NCBI GenBank assembly: GCA_965262705.1
Contig: OZ253556.1
Coordinates: 868,001-932,000, forward strand
Source: UJ101 sp965262705
Lineage (GTDB): Bacteria > Bacteroidota > Bacteroidia > Flavobacteriales > UJ101
Length of the DNA stretch: 64,000 nucleotides
Reading direction: 5' to 3'
Both the position numbers and the translations under genes were made by a program. The notes under the pieces are model-generated. The model did not search any database. It worked only from the letters and a program-made list of their open reading frames with translations, and was not told the origin of the DNA. Each line of letters starts with the position of its first letter. The stretch's first letter is position 1. Shown here in pieces: positions 34,946 to 43,688 of this stretch.

Positions 34946-36661
34946 ATGAAAAATAAAAAGTCATTAATATTTATACTCGCTTTAGGATTAATTATACACA
35001 GTTGCTCAAAAAAAACAAGTAATACATCAAAAAGTTTGACTGGCTGGAAAGATAATGATGATATGGGGTGGTATTTTAGCGGTGATAAGGATCCGGATAA
35101 CGGAGGCCCTGGAATGGTATTCATCGAAGGAGGCACTTTTACCAAAGGGCAAACTAAAGATGATGTGATGCACGATTGGAATAATACACCGGTACGCCAA
35201 CAAGTGCGCTCTTTTTACTTGTCTGAAACAGAAGTTACCAATCGAGATTATAAAATGTATTTATCCTGGCTTCGATTGTTTTTCAACTCTGATGATTCAC
35301 GATATAAAGAAATTTATAACGGCGCGCTTCCGGATACTCTTGTATGGCGAAATAAACTAGCCAATCAGGAATTATTTGTACAAAATTATTTTAGAGATAC
35401 TGCTTTTGATTATTACCCCATAGTGGGAATTAACTGGTTACAAGCTAATAATTACACTGATTGGCTTACTGATAGGGTAAATGAGAAAGAGTTGATAAAA
35501 AACGGTACAATTGACAAAGAATTATATGTATATTCCTATTCAGATAGTACGTACTTTGAAAACAACAAACCTGCTTTCTTCAGTGAGCGATACAAAGAGT
35601 TAGGTGATAATATGTTCGGTCCTGATTCGGATATATTTACAGAGAACCAAAAAAATAATAACGCCCAAAAAGCTACCCAAAAGACCAAACACAGGAAATT
35701 TCTCGGTTTTATAAGGAATAAAGGAGTTCGTAATAAAAATATAGGAACTTCTTATAAAACCTATAACCAAAAATGGAAAAAAGATGCTCAAAGAAAATCA
35801 GATCTTACTGCACGCTATAGGTTACCTACAGAAACGGAATGGGAGTATGCAGCCTTGGCATTATCTAAAAACAGAGAATATAACCGCTACAAAGGAAAAA
35901 TAATTCCAGAACTGGAGTTGCGTAAAGAGCGCGGAAGAAAGAAGGGAAATTTTACTGCCAATATTAAAAGAGGGCGGGGTGATTATTCAGGCGTTAGCGG
36001 CTGGCAAAATGATGGCTACTCCATAACCTCTCCTGTCAAAGCCTTTAAACCCAATGCACTAGGTTTATATGGGATGTATGGAAACGTAGCAGAATGGACA
36101 TCAGACGTTTATCGTCCGATCATTGATGAGCAGGCCAGTGACTTTAATTACTATAGAGGGAATACATTTGAAAAAACCATCCGGGAAGATGGTGTAGCAG
36201 AGATTGTAGGAGTTGATATTAAATACGACACATTAAAAGATGGACGCTTAGTTTATCGTGAACTTCCAGGGCAAATTAAACGAAAAGTATATGAAGATAA
36301 TCGTAATTATCTAGATGGAGATTTTCAGTCTTTAATAGACCCTTATAAGCATATAGATACGGATGGAAATCAAATTAATTCAACGACAGATCTTAATTCA
36401 GACTTCAATGCCCCAAAACAAAGTTTTATTGTAAGTGAAGACGGACACGTTATCGTACAAAAAGATAAATCCAGTGTATCGACTGATATATCAGATCGAA
36501 ATCGTGTAATTAAAGGAGGATCGTGGAAAGATCGCGTATATTGGACAGACCCCGGGCAAAGACGTTATATGCTGGAAACTTTTTCTGCAAGCTGGTTAGG
36601 GTTTCGTGTAGCCCATGATAAAGTTGGGAGTGATTCAAAAAGCAACCGAACTATTAGATAA
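34946..36661 (+). CDS. gldJ: Gliding motility lipoprotein GldJ
   Basis: 571 residues. Lipobox LIIHSC near residue 20 gives an outer-membrane lipoprotein. The fold is formylglycine-generating-enzyme/SUMF1-like, with GGPGMVFIEGGTFTKG, FYLSETEVTNRDYKMYLSWL, YRLPTETEWEYAALA, GLYGMYGNVAEWTSDVY and VIKGGSWKDR...SASWLGFRVA. GldJ works with GldK/PorN in type IX secretion and gliding in Flavobacteriia. Length matches GldJ, and the wider neighbourhood of porV, cdd and pdhA supports the call. Confidence 0.94.
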   Translation: MKNKKSLIFILALGLIIHSCSKKTSNTSKSLTGWKDNDDMGWYFSGDKDPDNGGPGMVFIEGGTFTKGQTKDDVMHDWNNTPVRQQVRSFYLSETEVTNRDYKMYLSWLRLFFNSDDSRYKEIYNGALPDTLVWRNKLANQELFVQNYFRDTAFDYYPIVGINWLQANNYTDWLTDRVNEKELIKNGTIDKELYVYSYSDSTYFENNKPAFFSERYKELGDNMFGPDSDIFTENQKNNNAQKATQKTKHRKFLGFIRNKGVRNKNIGTSYKTYNQKWKKDAQRKSDLTARYRLPTETEWEYAALALSKNREYNRYKGKIIPELELRKERGRKKGNFTANIKRGRGDYSGVSGWQNDGYSITSPVKAFKPNALGLYGMYGNVAEWTSDVYRPIIDEQASDFNYYRGNTFEKTIREDGVAEIVGVDIKYDTLKDGRLVYRELPGQIKRKVYEDNRNYLDGDFQSLIDPYKHIDTDGNQINSTTDLNSDFNAPKQSFIVSEDGHVIVQKDKSSVSTDISDRNRVIKGGSWKDRVYWTDPGQRRYMLETFSASWLGFRVAHDKVGSDSKSNRTIR

Positions 36662-36746
36662 GGAATATTCTCAATTTATTTATAGTGATTAATATTATGA
36701 ATCCTTTGTTAAAATATTTTTAGCAAAGGATTCAATGTATATTTAA

Positions 36747-37013
36747 ATCGTTACAAAAAGCAGTCTATCAACTGCCAGTCATCGAAGCTAATAAAATGCA
36801 ACGCCCGATAAAAATTAAAGATCATAGTACCCTTTTGGTTGTGGCGATTTTAATTTTCGGTAGCTGAACTTGTTCTCGGTAGCTGAGCCTGTCGAAGCTT
36901 TGAGAGGGTTACTGAGCATAGTCGAAGTAAGGAAGCCGTTTGAAGCGAACTGCAAGTCAGCGCAAGCTAAATGCTTTCTTTTTCATACTTTTTTTGTATT
37001 CTGCAACAGTCTC
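36747..37013 (-). repeat. Composite GAGACC repeat with nested insert
   Basis: Minus orientation, ending TATTCTGCAACAGTCTC at the right. The nested block at about 36857-36930 contains GGTAGCTGAGCCTGTCGAAG and GGGTTACTGAGCATAGTCGAAG. It ends 20 bp from the menB stop codon. Confidence 0.8.
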
Positions 37014-37033
37014 ATATTTACTCAACCATTAGA

Positions 37034-37876
37034 TTACGAAATCCAATTATCCTTAGAAAAATTCGGTTTCCGCTTTTCTAAAAAAGCATTACGCCCCTCT
37101 GTTGCCTCTTCAGACATATAAGCAAGCCGTGTAGCTTCTCCTGAAAAAACCTGTTGCCCTACCATTCCATCATCGGTTAAATTCATAGCGAATTTTAACA
37201 TTTTAATAGATATGGGAGATTTTTGTAAAATTTCCTGCGCCCACTCAAAGGCTACAGAATCTAAAGATTCATGAGGAATTACTGCATTTACCATCCCCAT
37301 TTCATAAGCCTGTTGAGCTGAGTAGCTCCTACCGAGAAAAAAAATCTCACGCGCCTTTTTTTGCCCTACCATTTTTGCGAGATATGCCGACCCGTAGCCA
37401 CCGTCAAAACTTGTAACATCTGCATCTGTTTGCTTAAAAATAGCATACTCTTTGCTAGCTAAAGTCAAATCACAAACTACATGCAAACTATGCCCCCCTC
37501 CTACTGCCCATCCAGGAACAACAGCAATGACTATCTTGGGCATAAATCGAATAAGTCGTTGCACTTCAAGAATGTTTAATCTTTGCTTTCCGTCCGACCC
37601 TACATACCCCTTTTTCCCACGTGCCTTCTGATCGCCCCCGCTGCAAAAGGCATAAACACCATCTTTAGGCGAAGGCCCCTCACCGGATAGTAGAACTACT
37701 CCTATGGAGGGATCTTCATGTGCATCATAAAAAGCCTCGTATAATTCAGAGGTGGTTTTGGGACGAAAAGCATTACGAACTTCCGGACGATTAAAGGCAA
37801 TTCGAGCTATTGATCCACATCTTTTATACGTTATATCATCAAAATTCTTAATGATTTTCCATGCCGTTTTATCCAT
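37034..37876 (-). CDS. menB: 1,4-dihydroxy-2-naphthoyl-CoA synthase
   Basis: Crotonase-fold enzyme of menaquinone synthesis, 280 residues. MenB-specific stretches are present: IARIAFNRPEVRNAFRPKT, YAFCSGGDQKARGKKGY, PGWAVGGGHSLHVVCDLTLA, FKQTDADVTSFDGGYGSAYLA, and the tail EGRNAFLEKRKPNF. The oxyanion-hole glycines are intact. ATG 37876 (MDKTAWKII) is preferred over an upstream in-frame codon at 37900. No other men genes are in the window. Confidence 0.95.
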   Translation of the reverse strand: MDKTAWKIIKNFDDITYKRCGSIARIAFNRPEVRNAFRPKTTSELYEAFYDAHEDPSIGVVLLSGEGPSPKDGVYAFCSGGDQKARGKKGYVGSDGKQRLNILEVQRLIRFMPKIVIAVVPGWAVGGGHSLHVVCDLTLASKEYAIFKQTDADVTSFDGGYGSAYLAKMVGQKKAREIFFLGRSYSAQQAYEMGMVNAVIPHESLDSVAFEWAQEILQKSPISIKMLKFAMNLTDDGMVGQQVFSGEATRLAYMSEEATEGRNAFLEKRKPNFSKDNWIS

Positions 37877-37982
37877 AGGTAAAAATTTATATAAAGTCAA
37901 AGTTCGTATTTTAAGTGATAAAAAACTAATTTTTTTTCTCTATAAGAAGGCTTTGCAAAAAGTATTCTACTATCAAAAAACT

Positions 37983-38189
37983 AAGACCGTTGCAAAAAGC
38001 ACGCTAACAAAAAAATGCTTGTATTGAGTTTACCGAAATGCAACGCCCGATAAAAATTAACTGCAAGTCAGCGCAAGCTAAACGCCGGAGCAAGCTTTGG
38101 GTTGTGAGGATTTTAATTTTTTGAGAAGGAAGTAGTTTGAAGTTAGATGCTTTCTTTTTCATACTTTTTATGTGTTCTGCAACGGTCTC
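37983..38189 (-). repeat. GAGACC fold-back repeat, full length plus CTGACTTGCAG module
   Basis: Starts AAGACCGTTGCAAAAAGCAC and ends TTCTGCAACGGTCTC. It contains GCTTGTATTGAG, GCAACGCCCGATAAAAATTA, then AACTGCAAGTCAGCGCAAGC inserted before CGCCGGAGCAAG. It lies between divergent menB and cdd. Confidence 0.88.
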
Positions 38190-38237
38190 AAACTTTTTAC
38201 AAAGATATTTATATATTAGTTCCTAATTTTACAAAAA

Positions 38238-38720
38238 ATGATGCAAAAACAAATTATCTTTAATTTTGAAGTATTTGAAACCTTTGAATCGCTTTCATCA
38301 GAAGACGAAACACTATTTAATAAGGCTTTTCTCGCCGGAAAAGATGCCTACGCCCCTTATTCTGAATTTAAGGTTGGTGCGGCTATTCAATTAGAAGAAA
38401 ACATTATCATTACTGCAAATAATCAGGAAAATGCAGCATATCCCTCCGGATTATGCGCAGAACGGATAGCTGTTTTCTATGCTATGGCAAAACATCCTCA
38501 TAAAAAAATACAAAAAATAGCCCTTGTTGCACAAAGTGAAAGAACAAAATTAATGACCGCAGTTCCTCCCTGTGGAGCTTGCCGACAAAGTTTAATTGAA
38601 TACGAAGAACGACAAAAAACGCCCATAACGGTTATTTTCGGAACACAATACAGCGAAATATATAAAGTAAAAAGCATCCGTGATTTATTGCCTCTTACTT
38701 TTAGTTCACAGGTAATGTGA
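38238..38720 (+). CDS. cdd: Cytidine deaminase
   Basis: 160-residue zinc enzyme converting cytidine/deoxycytidine to uridine forms. Motifs are AYAPYSEFKVGAAI, ENAAYPSGLCAERIAVF (Cys-Ala-Glu with the catalytic glutamate) and PPCGACRQSLIEY (PCxxC). The start codon is ATG 38238 or the adjacent ATG 38241. In Flavobacteriia the order porV-cdd-pdhA-pdhC is common and is largely kept here. A repeat begins 3 bp after the stop. Confidence 0.95.
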   Translation: MMQKQIIFNFEVFETFESLSSEDETLFNKAFLAGKDAYAPYSEFKVGAAIQLEENIIITANNQENAAYPSGLCAERIAVFYAMAKHPHKKIQKIALVAQSERTKLMTAVPPCGACRQSLIEYEERQKTPITVIFGTQYSEIYKVKSIRDLLPLTFSSQVM

Positions 38721-38723
38721 TTT

Positions 38724-39006
38724 GAGATTGTTTCAGGATACATAAAAAATTATAAAAAAGAAAGCATTTAGCTTGCGCTGACTTGCAGTTCGCTTGAAAC
38801 GGCTTCCTTATTTCGACTATGCTCAGCAACCCTCTCAACGCTTCGGCAGGCTCAGCTACCGAGAACAAGTTCAGCTACTGAAAATTAAACTCCTCACAAC
38901 CAAAAGGTTGATTCGATCTTTAATTTTTTCGGGGGTTGCATTTTATTAGCTTCGATAACTTGCAGTTGATAGAGTGCTTTTATAGCGTGCTTTTTGCAAC
39001 AGTCTT
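38724..39006 (+). repeat. Composite GAGACC repeat with nested insert
   Basis: It starts GAGATTGTTTCAGGATACAT 3 bp after the cdd stop and ends GTGCTTTTTGCAACAGTCTT. The nested part at about 38813-38880 holds TTCGACTATGCTCAGCAACC and GCTTCGGCAGGCTCAGCTAC. Confidence 0.8.
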
Positions 39007-39008
39007 GA

Positions 39009-39040
39009 TTTGTAAAACAATGAATAAAAATGTATATTTG
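39009..39040 (+). promoter_or_regulatory. Promoter of pdhA-pdhC
   Basis: TTTG (39009-39012), 20 bp, then TATATTTG (39033-39040): a near-ideal Bacteroidota promoter 38 bp before the pdhA ATG. The TTTG lies just outside the end of the repeat. Confidence 0.65.
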
Positions 39041-39078
39041 TAGTCAATTTTACTTATGTGACTTAAAATAAAGTTTTA

Positions 39079-40092
39079 ATGAAAGAAATTACGAAAGAAA
39101 CCTTCTTAGAATGGTATTCAGACATGAGTCTTTGGCGCCGTTTTGAGAATAAGTGCCAATCTTTATATTTAAAACAAAAAATCAGAGGTTTTTTGCATTT
39201 ATACAATGGGCAAGAGGCCATTATTGCCGGTGCAATACATGCCATTCGTCAGGGAAAAGATAATTTAATCACCGCATATCGCTGCCATATCCACGCAATA
39301 GCATTAGGCGTTGATCCTAATAAAGTTATGGCAGAGTTATTTGGGAAAGTATCCGGAACTTCTCAAGGAATGGGAGGCTCTATGCACATGTTCTCTAAAG
39401 AACACCATTTTTATGGCGGACATGGGATTGTAGGCGGGCAGATCCCGCTTGGTGCTGGTATTGCTTTTGCTGATCAGTACCACAATCGAGAGGCGGTAAC
39501 ACTTACTTTTATGGGAGATGGTGCCGTAAGGCAGGGCACGCTTCATGAAACTTTTAATATGGCCATGAGCTGGAAGTTACCCGTGGTTTTTATTTGTGAG
39601 AATAATCAGTATGCTATGGGGACTTCCGTTGTTAGAAGTGCAAATTATGAAGACATTCATTTATTGGCAGAAGGATATAAAATGCCACATGCTCCAGTTG
39701 ATGGAATGGATCCGGTAAAAGTAGCTGAAGCAGTTTTTGAAGCGTCAGAGCGCGCACGCAGAGGAGATGGACCTACCTTTCTTGAAGCAAAAACGTATCG
39801 ATTCAAAGGGCATTCTATTTCAGATGCACAACCGTATCGAAGCAAAGAAGAAGTTGCTCATTATAGAGAATATAAAGATCCGATTAGGCAAATTGAGAAA
39901 AAGATTATAGCAGAGGGATGGGCTACGGAAGAAAAATTAAAAGCAGTAGATGATGCTGCTAAACTAAGAATAGAAGACGCAGTTAAGTTTGCAGAAGAAT
40001 CTGATTTACCTCCTGTACATCAGTTGTATGATATGGTTTATGACGCAGAACAATATCCATTCGTTGACCAATTGGAAAAACAATCATTTTAA
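39079..40092 (+). CDS. pdhA: Pyruvate dehydrogenase E1 component, alpha subunit
   Basis: 337 residues; thiamine-diphosphate-dependent decarboxylation of pyruvate together with an E1 beta subunit. The TPP motif is present (FMGDGAVRQGTLHETFNMA...FICENNQYAMGT). RGFLHLYNGQEAIIAGA, GSMHMFSKEHHFYGGHGIVG and the phosphorylation-loop-like region KTYRFKGHSISDAQPYR are typical of E1 alpha. The beta subunit (pdhB) is not adjacent; in Flavobacteriia it is usually elsewhere. pdhC begins 38 bp downstream. Confidence 0.95.
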   Translation: MKEITKETFLEWYSDMSLWRRFENKCQSLYLKQKIRGFLHLYNGQEAIIAGAIHAIRQGKDNLITAYRCHIHAIALGVDPNKVMAELFGKVSGTSQGMGGSMHMFSKEHHFYGGHGIVGGQIPLGAGIAFADQYHNREAVTLTFMGDGAVRQGTLHETFNMAMSWKLPVVFICENNQYAMGTSVVRSANYEDIHLLAEGYKMPHAPVDGMDPVKVAEAVFEASERARRGDGPTFLEAKTYRFKGHSISDAQPYRSKEEVAHYREYKDPIRQIEKKIIAEGWATEEKLKAVDDAAKLRIEDAVKFAEESDLPPVHQLYDMVYDAEQYPFVDQLEKQSF

Positions 40093-40130
40093 AACAATCA
40101 TTTTAACATCAAAAAAATATAATATATATC

Positions 40131-41720
40131 ATGGCAGAATTAATATTAATGCCTCGCCTAAGTGATACAATGGAAGAAGGAACCGTGGTAAAATGGCATA
40201 AGAATACAGGAGATCCTATTGCCGAAGGCGATATTATAGCAGAGATTGAAACGGATAAAGCAATACAAGAATTTGAATCGGAATTTGATGGTATTTTGCT
40301 ATATCAGGGAGTAGCTGAAGGAAATAGCGTCCCGATTGATTCTCCATTAGCAATTATAGGAAAAGAAGGAGAAGATTTTCAATCGCTAATAGATGGAAAT
40401 AAAGGGGATGAAAGTGCAAAAGAAAATACTGAAAAGTTAGTTAAAGAGCATACAGCTACAACGGAGATACCTAAAGGAGTGCAAACCGTTTATATGCCTC
40501 GCCTAAGTGATACAATGGAGACGGGAACCGTTGCCCAATGGCATAAAAAGACAGGAGACCCTGTTGCAGAAGGGGATATTATTGCAGAAATTGAAACCGA
40601 TAAAGCGGTGCAGGAATTTGAATCAGAATATGAGGGCACCTTACTTTACATCGGCGTAAAAGAAGGAGAAACAGTTCCAATAGACGCAGTATTAGCGATT
40701 ATAGGTCCTGCAGGCACTGAAATAAGTGCGATTATAGAAAAAGAAAGCAGCGCTCCAAAGGAGAAAACAATTTTACAAAATAGTAAGACAGTAGAAGAAA
40801 ATAGTGAAGTAAGTACTACGCTTTCAGGCGAAATCACGGAAGGAATCAATACCGGGGATAGAATTTTTATTTCGCCGCTCGCTAAAAAAATAGCAGCCGA
40901 AAAAGGATTTGATATCTCTAAAATAAAAGGGACAGGAGACCATGGGCGAATTATTAAAAAGGATGTAGAAAACTTTGTGCCTGTGCAGATTGATCTTCCT
41001 GCTGCCACTTCACCAACGACGATTTCAATGGTGCCCGCTGGGAAAACGATTGAAACGCCAATAAGCCAAATGAGAAAGGTAATTGCAAAACGTTTGAGTG
41101 AATCAAAGTTTACTGCACCTCATTACTATTTGACTATTGAAATAGATATGGAACAGGCTATTGCTTCCCGAAAGGCAATAAATGCAATGCCGGACACGAA
41201 AGTATCTTACAATGATTTAATCATAAAAGCGTGTGCATCGGCGCTTAAGAAACATCTATCCGTTAATACGACCTGGGCGGATGATAAAATCATTACACAT
41301 GGAGATATCAATATTGGTGTGGCAGTTGCTGTAGCGGATGGTTTGCTCGTTCCCGTAGTTCATCATGCGGATTCTTTACAGTTAACACAAATTGCATCGA
41401 AAGTAAAAGAATTAGCTATTAAGGCTAAGGATAGAAAACTTTCTGCAGAAGAAATGTCAGGAAGTACTTTTACGGTTTCCAATCTTGGCATGTTTGGCAT
41501 CGAGTCTTTTACTTCAATTATTAATGCGCCTAATTCATGTATTCTGTCGGTGGGAACTATCGTTGAAAAACCGGTAGTGAAAGAAGGAAAAGTAATTATC
41601 GGAAATACGATGAAAGTAACTTTGGCTGCTGACCATAGGACTGTAGATGGTGCACTTGGCGCTGCATTTTTACAAACATTAAAAACAATGATTGAAAATC
41701 CGGTTACTATTTTAGCGTAA
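40131..41720 (+). CDS. pdhC: Pyruvate dehydrogenase E2, dihydrolipoamide acetyltransferase
   Basis: 529 residues. Two nearly duplicate lipoyl domains (residues ~1-80 and ~120-200) each carry the lipoyl lysine in IETDKA(I/V)QEFESE. A peripheral-subunit-binding domain follows (ISPLAKKIAAEKGFDISKIKGTGDHGRI, ~243-280). The catalytic acetyltransferase domain ends with the active site AADHRTVDGALGA. It forms the core of the pyruvate dehydrogenase complex and is co-transcribed with pdhA. Confidence 0.96.
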   Translation: MAELILMPRLSDTMEEGTVVKWHKNTGDPIAEGDIIAEIETDKAIQEFESEFDGILLYQGVAEGNSVPIDSPLAIIGKEGEDFQSLIDGNKGDESAKENTEKLVKEHTATTEIPKGVQTVYMPRLSDTMETGTVAQWHKKTGDPVAEGDIIAEIETDKAVQEFESEYEGTLLYIGVKEGETVPIDAVLAIIGPAGTEISAIIEKESSAPKEKTILQNSKTVEENSEVSTTLSGEITEGINTGDRIFISPLAKKIAAEKGFDISKIKGTGDHGRIIKKDVENFVPVQIDLPAATSPTTISMVPAGKTIETPISQMRKVIAKRLSESKFTAPHYYLTIEIDMEQAIASRKAINAMPDTKVSYNDLIIKACASALKKHLSVNTTWADDKIITHGDINIGVAVAVADGLLVPVVHHADSLQLTQIASKVKELAIKAKDRKLSAEEMSGSTFTVSNLGMFGIESFTSIINAPNSCILSVGTIVEKPVVKEGKVIIGNTMKVTLAADHRTVDGALGAAFLQTLKTMIENPVTILA

Positions 41721-41730
41721 TTTATAAAAT

Positions 41731-41765
41731 GAGACCTTTTGCAAAAAGTACTTTAGCAACTGCAG
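41731..41765 (-). repeat. Right-end fragment of GAGACC repeat
   Basis: GAGACCTTTTGCAAAAAGTA then CTTTAGCAACTGCAGGTC; the remainder is lost. It starts 10 bp after the pdhC stop. Confidence 0.65.
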
Positions 41766-41858
41766 GTCTGTGTATAAAGGATTTTCCTTTGAAGTCTAGG
41801 GTGGGCATATGGTTATTTTTTTGGCTTTCACTTAAACTAAATATTGTTTTATAATGCC

Positions 41859-42650
41859 TTAGCAAATGTTTTTATATTCGATTATGTCAATGTTTCCAAT
41901 GTTTTCTTTAATCGCTTGCTTTATATCCTCTTTGTCTTCTTTGCTCATATTTTTACCTAGAATTACAGCATGAAAAACTTCTTTTGGGACATGTATCCTT
42001 CTATCGGTTTTACTTGCGTTTTTTGGATAAGATTTATGAGTTCTATACTCTTTTTCAAACTTCCATTTCCTATTCTTACTGAAAATTTGCTTGAGGTCAC
42101 TTTCTAACACCTCTTTCAAAGAGTTGTTAAGTGCCGGAAGTATAATCGGTGTTTCTTCATAATATATAACGTCTCCACCACCACCAACTGCTTTAAAGAG
42201 ATTTTTTGAATGATACCCAATACAAAATCCCTTGTAATCGTCTGCATATTTTTTCCACATATCATCTGAACAATTTTCGGCTGTTAAACTTAAAATACCT
42301 GTTCGTTGGCAAAAAATCTCAAAATATCGTTTTTGATGTTCTTCATTCTTTTTTTTACACTTAAAAGTCTTTGCCATTAAATGTTTTTTTTTTCGTCTTT
42401 GTTCTCGGTTTAAATTAGGCTCACTGGACTTAATACTACTTTTACAATATTCTTTTATTTGTTGCTGGGTTAATAAATCGAATCTGAAAGGAATTTTACA
42501 GTCCTCTTTATCTTCAAATTCATCGGGAGAAGCCATATATACTTCTCTTTCATTTATAAAACGCTTATGATATTCATTATTCCAACAACGGTACTTATAT
42601 AAAATCTCCGGGTATTTAATACCATCTAGTGTTGTGTGTTTAATTTCCAT
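41859..42650 (-). CDS. DUF2971 domain protein
   Basis: 263 residues, no signal peptide. DUF2971 features are YKYRCWNNEYHKRFINEREVYMASPDEFEDKEDC near the N-terminus, GILSLTAENCSDDMWKKYADDYKGFCIGY in the middle, and KFEKEYRTHK with VILGKNMSKED near the end. The biochemical function is unknown; the family is scattered among bacteria, often in accessory regions. It stands alone here, followed upstream by a 22-bp tandem array, which fits an acquired gene. Confidence 0.85.
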   Translation of the reverse strand: MEIKHTTLDGIKYPEILYKYRCWNNEYHKRFINEREVYMASPDEFEDKEDCKIPFRFDLLTQQQIKEYCKSSIKSSEPNLNREQRRKKKHLMAKTFKCKKKNEEHQKRYFEIFCQRTGILSLTAENCSDDMWKKYADDYKGFCIGYHSKNLFKAVGGGGDVIYYEETPIILPALNNSLKEVLESDLKQIFSKNRKWKFEKEYRTHKSYPKNASKTDRRIHVPKEVFHAVILGKNMSKEDKEDIKQAIKENIGNIDIIEYKNIC

Positions 42651-42757
42651 AACTACTGATAATATGACTTTTAACTTATCTGCTCCTTTTCTATTACGTT
42701 ACCCAGAATGATTTACACAAAATTTATATAGAAGTTAACCAAAACCCTTATAGGTTT

Positions 42758-42918
42758 TACTTAACTCTCCTTGATAAGTTACTCAACTCTCCTTGATAAG
42801 TTGTTTAACTCTCCTTGATAAGTTGTTTAACTCTCCTTGATAAGTTGTTTAACTCTCCTTGATAAGTTGTTTAACTCTCCTTGATAAGTTGTTTAACTCT
42901 CCTTGATAAGTTACTCAA
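42758..42918. repeat. 22-bp tandem repeat, about seven copies
   Basis: CTCTCCTTGATAAG recurs with exact 22-bp spacing at 42765, 42787, 42809, 42831, 42853, 42875 and 42897. The linking bases are GTTGTTTAA, or GTTACTCAA at the edges. There are no spacers. It lies between the DUF2971 start and the HU-like stop, with a related degenerate piece to about 42965. Confidence 0.92.
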
Positions 42919-42977
42919 CATGCCATGGCAGATTACTTACTTCTCCTATGGAGAATTTCTCTAAGGTGCTTTGAAGT

Positions 42978-43355
42978 TTATTTTACCTTTTCTTTGGGTG
43001 CATTTTCCATGGCTTCAAGGATGCGCTTACCGGCACGGTAATTCACCTTTAGCTTTTTAATATTTGCTGCACTCACCTCCTTTTCTGTGTCTGAAGGATG
43101 GCTTGATAGCGAGGGATACAATGAGCCCAGGCGCTCAAAACGCACAATTTTTCCTTCTGCCAGCTTATTTTGCACTTCGTTCTCTAAGGCAATGATGACA
43201 CCGTAAATATCGGGTTCAGACAGGGCACTAAACTTTTCAATTTCTTTAACGATTTCTTCCAATGAAGCCTCCCCATCTATCACCAGCTTGGCATACCATT
43301 TTTTAGGGGCTTTGAGGTCTCTGGGGTTTCCTATGGCTGCTGCTTTGTATTTCAT
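42978..43355 (-). CDS. HU-family DNA-binding protein
   Basis: 125 residues, related to the Bacteroidota HU-like group: MKYKAAAIGNPRDLKAPKKWYA, SLEEIVKEIEKFSALSEPDIYGVIIALENEV and the beta-arm region LAEGKIVRFERLGSLYPSLSSH. The lysine-rich tail suits DNA binding. It is likely a nucleoid-associated protein; such variants are multicopy in Bacteroidota. No -7 consensus was found upstream. Confidence 0.85.
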   Translation of the reverse strand: MKYKAAAIGNPRDLKAPKKWYAKLVIDGEASLEEIVKEIEKFSALSEPDIYGVIIALENEVQNKLAEGKIVRFERLGSLYPSLSSHPSDTEKEVSAANIKKLKVNYRAGKRILEAMENAPKEKVK

Positions 43356-43448
43356 AACGTTGCTGTTTTATAAATTTTGAAGTAAAGGTAAGTATTTTTT
43401 TGTTTTTTCAATATGTCGGCTTATCCTATATATATTTTTGCCTAGTAT

Positions 43449-43468
43449 GAGACCGTTGCAACGGTCTC
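43449..43468. repeat. Perfect 20-bp palindrome: GAGACC repeat with no interior
   Basis: GAGACCGTTGCAACGGTCTC is exactly the two family termini fused with nothing between them. It is either an excision footprint, an extreme deletion or the seed sequence of the family. Confidence 0.8.
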
Positions 43469-43483
43469 TTTTTGTATTAATTA

Positions 43484-43604
43484 CGGGCTTTTGCGGGGTG
43501 AGCGTTAGGGATAGAAGCGGTATCCTTTTTCTTGGGGCAGCCTCTCGCCCCAAGAAAAAGATATAGCGGATAGCCCGACCGCCGCTAGGCGGGAACGCCC
43601 TAAA
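43484..43604 (+). ncRNA. Candidate structured RNA, Flavo-1-like
   Basis: A GC-richer island with CGGGCTTTTGC, GAGCGTTAGGGATAGAAGCGG, then a strong hairpin (TTTTTCTTGGGGC / GCCCCAAGAAAAA), GATATAGCGGATAGCCCGACC and a closing GGCGGGAACGCCC. From memory, this arrangement recurs between genes in many Flavobacteriia and resembles the Flavo-1 RNA motif. Strand and exact ends are inferred from the fold. No RNA search was run. Confidence 0.5.
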
Positions 43605-43615
43605 AAAGATAAGAC

Positions 43616-43665
43616 GAGACCTTTAGTTTTCGCTGACTTGCTGTTGATATAGTGCTTTTTGTCTC
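43616..43665 (-). repeat. GAGACC fold-back repeat, short deleted copy
   Basis: GAGACCTTTAGTTTTCGCTG ... TAGTGCTTTTTGTCTC, 50 bp: two right-type ends around the CTGACTTG module. Confidence 0.65.
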
Positions 43666-43688
43666 AGTATAATGCTAAGAAAAATCTG

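Noticed and set aside
42758..42918. CRISPR array or phage attachment cluster
   Set aside because: The 22-bp units repeat without spacers; there is no integrase nearby.
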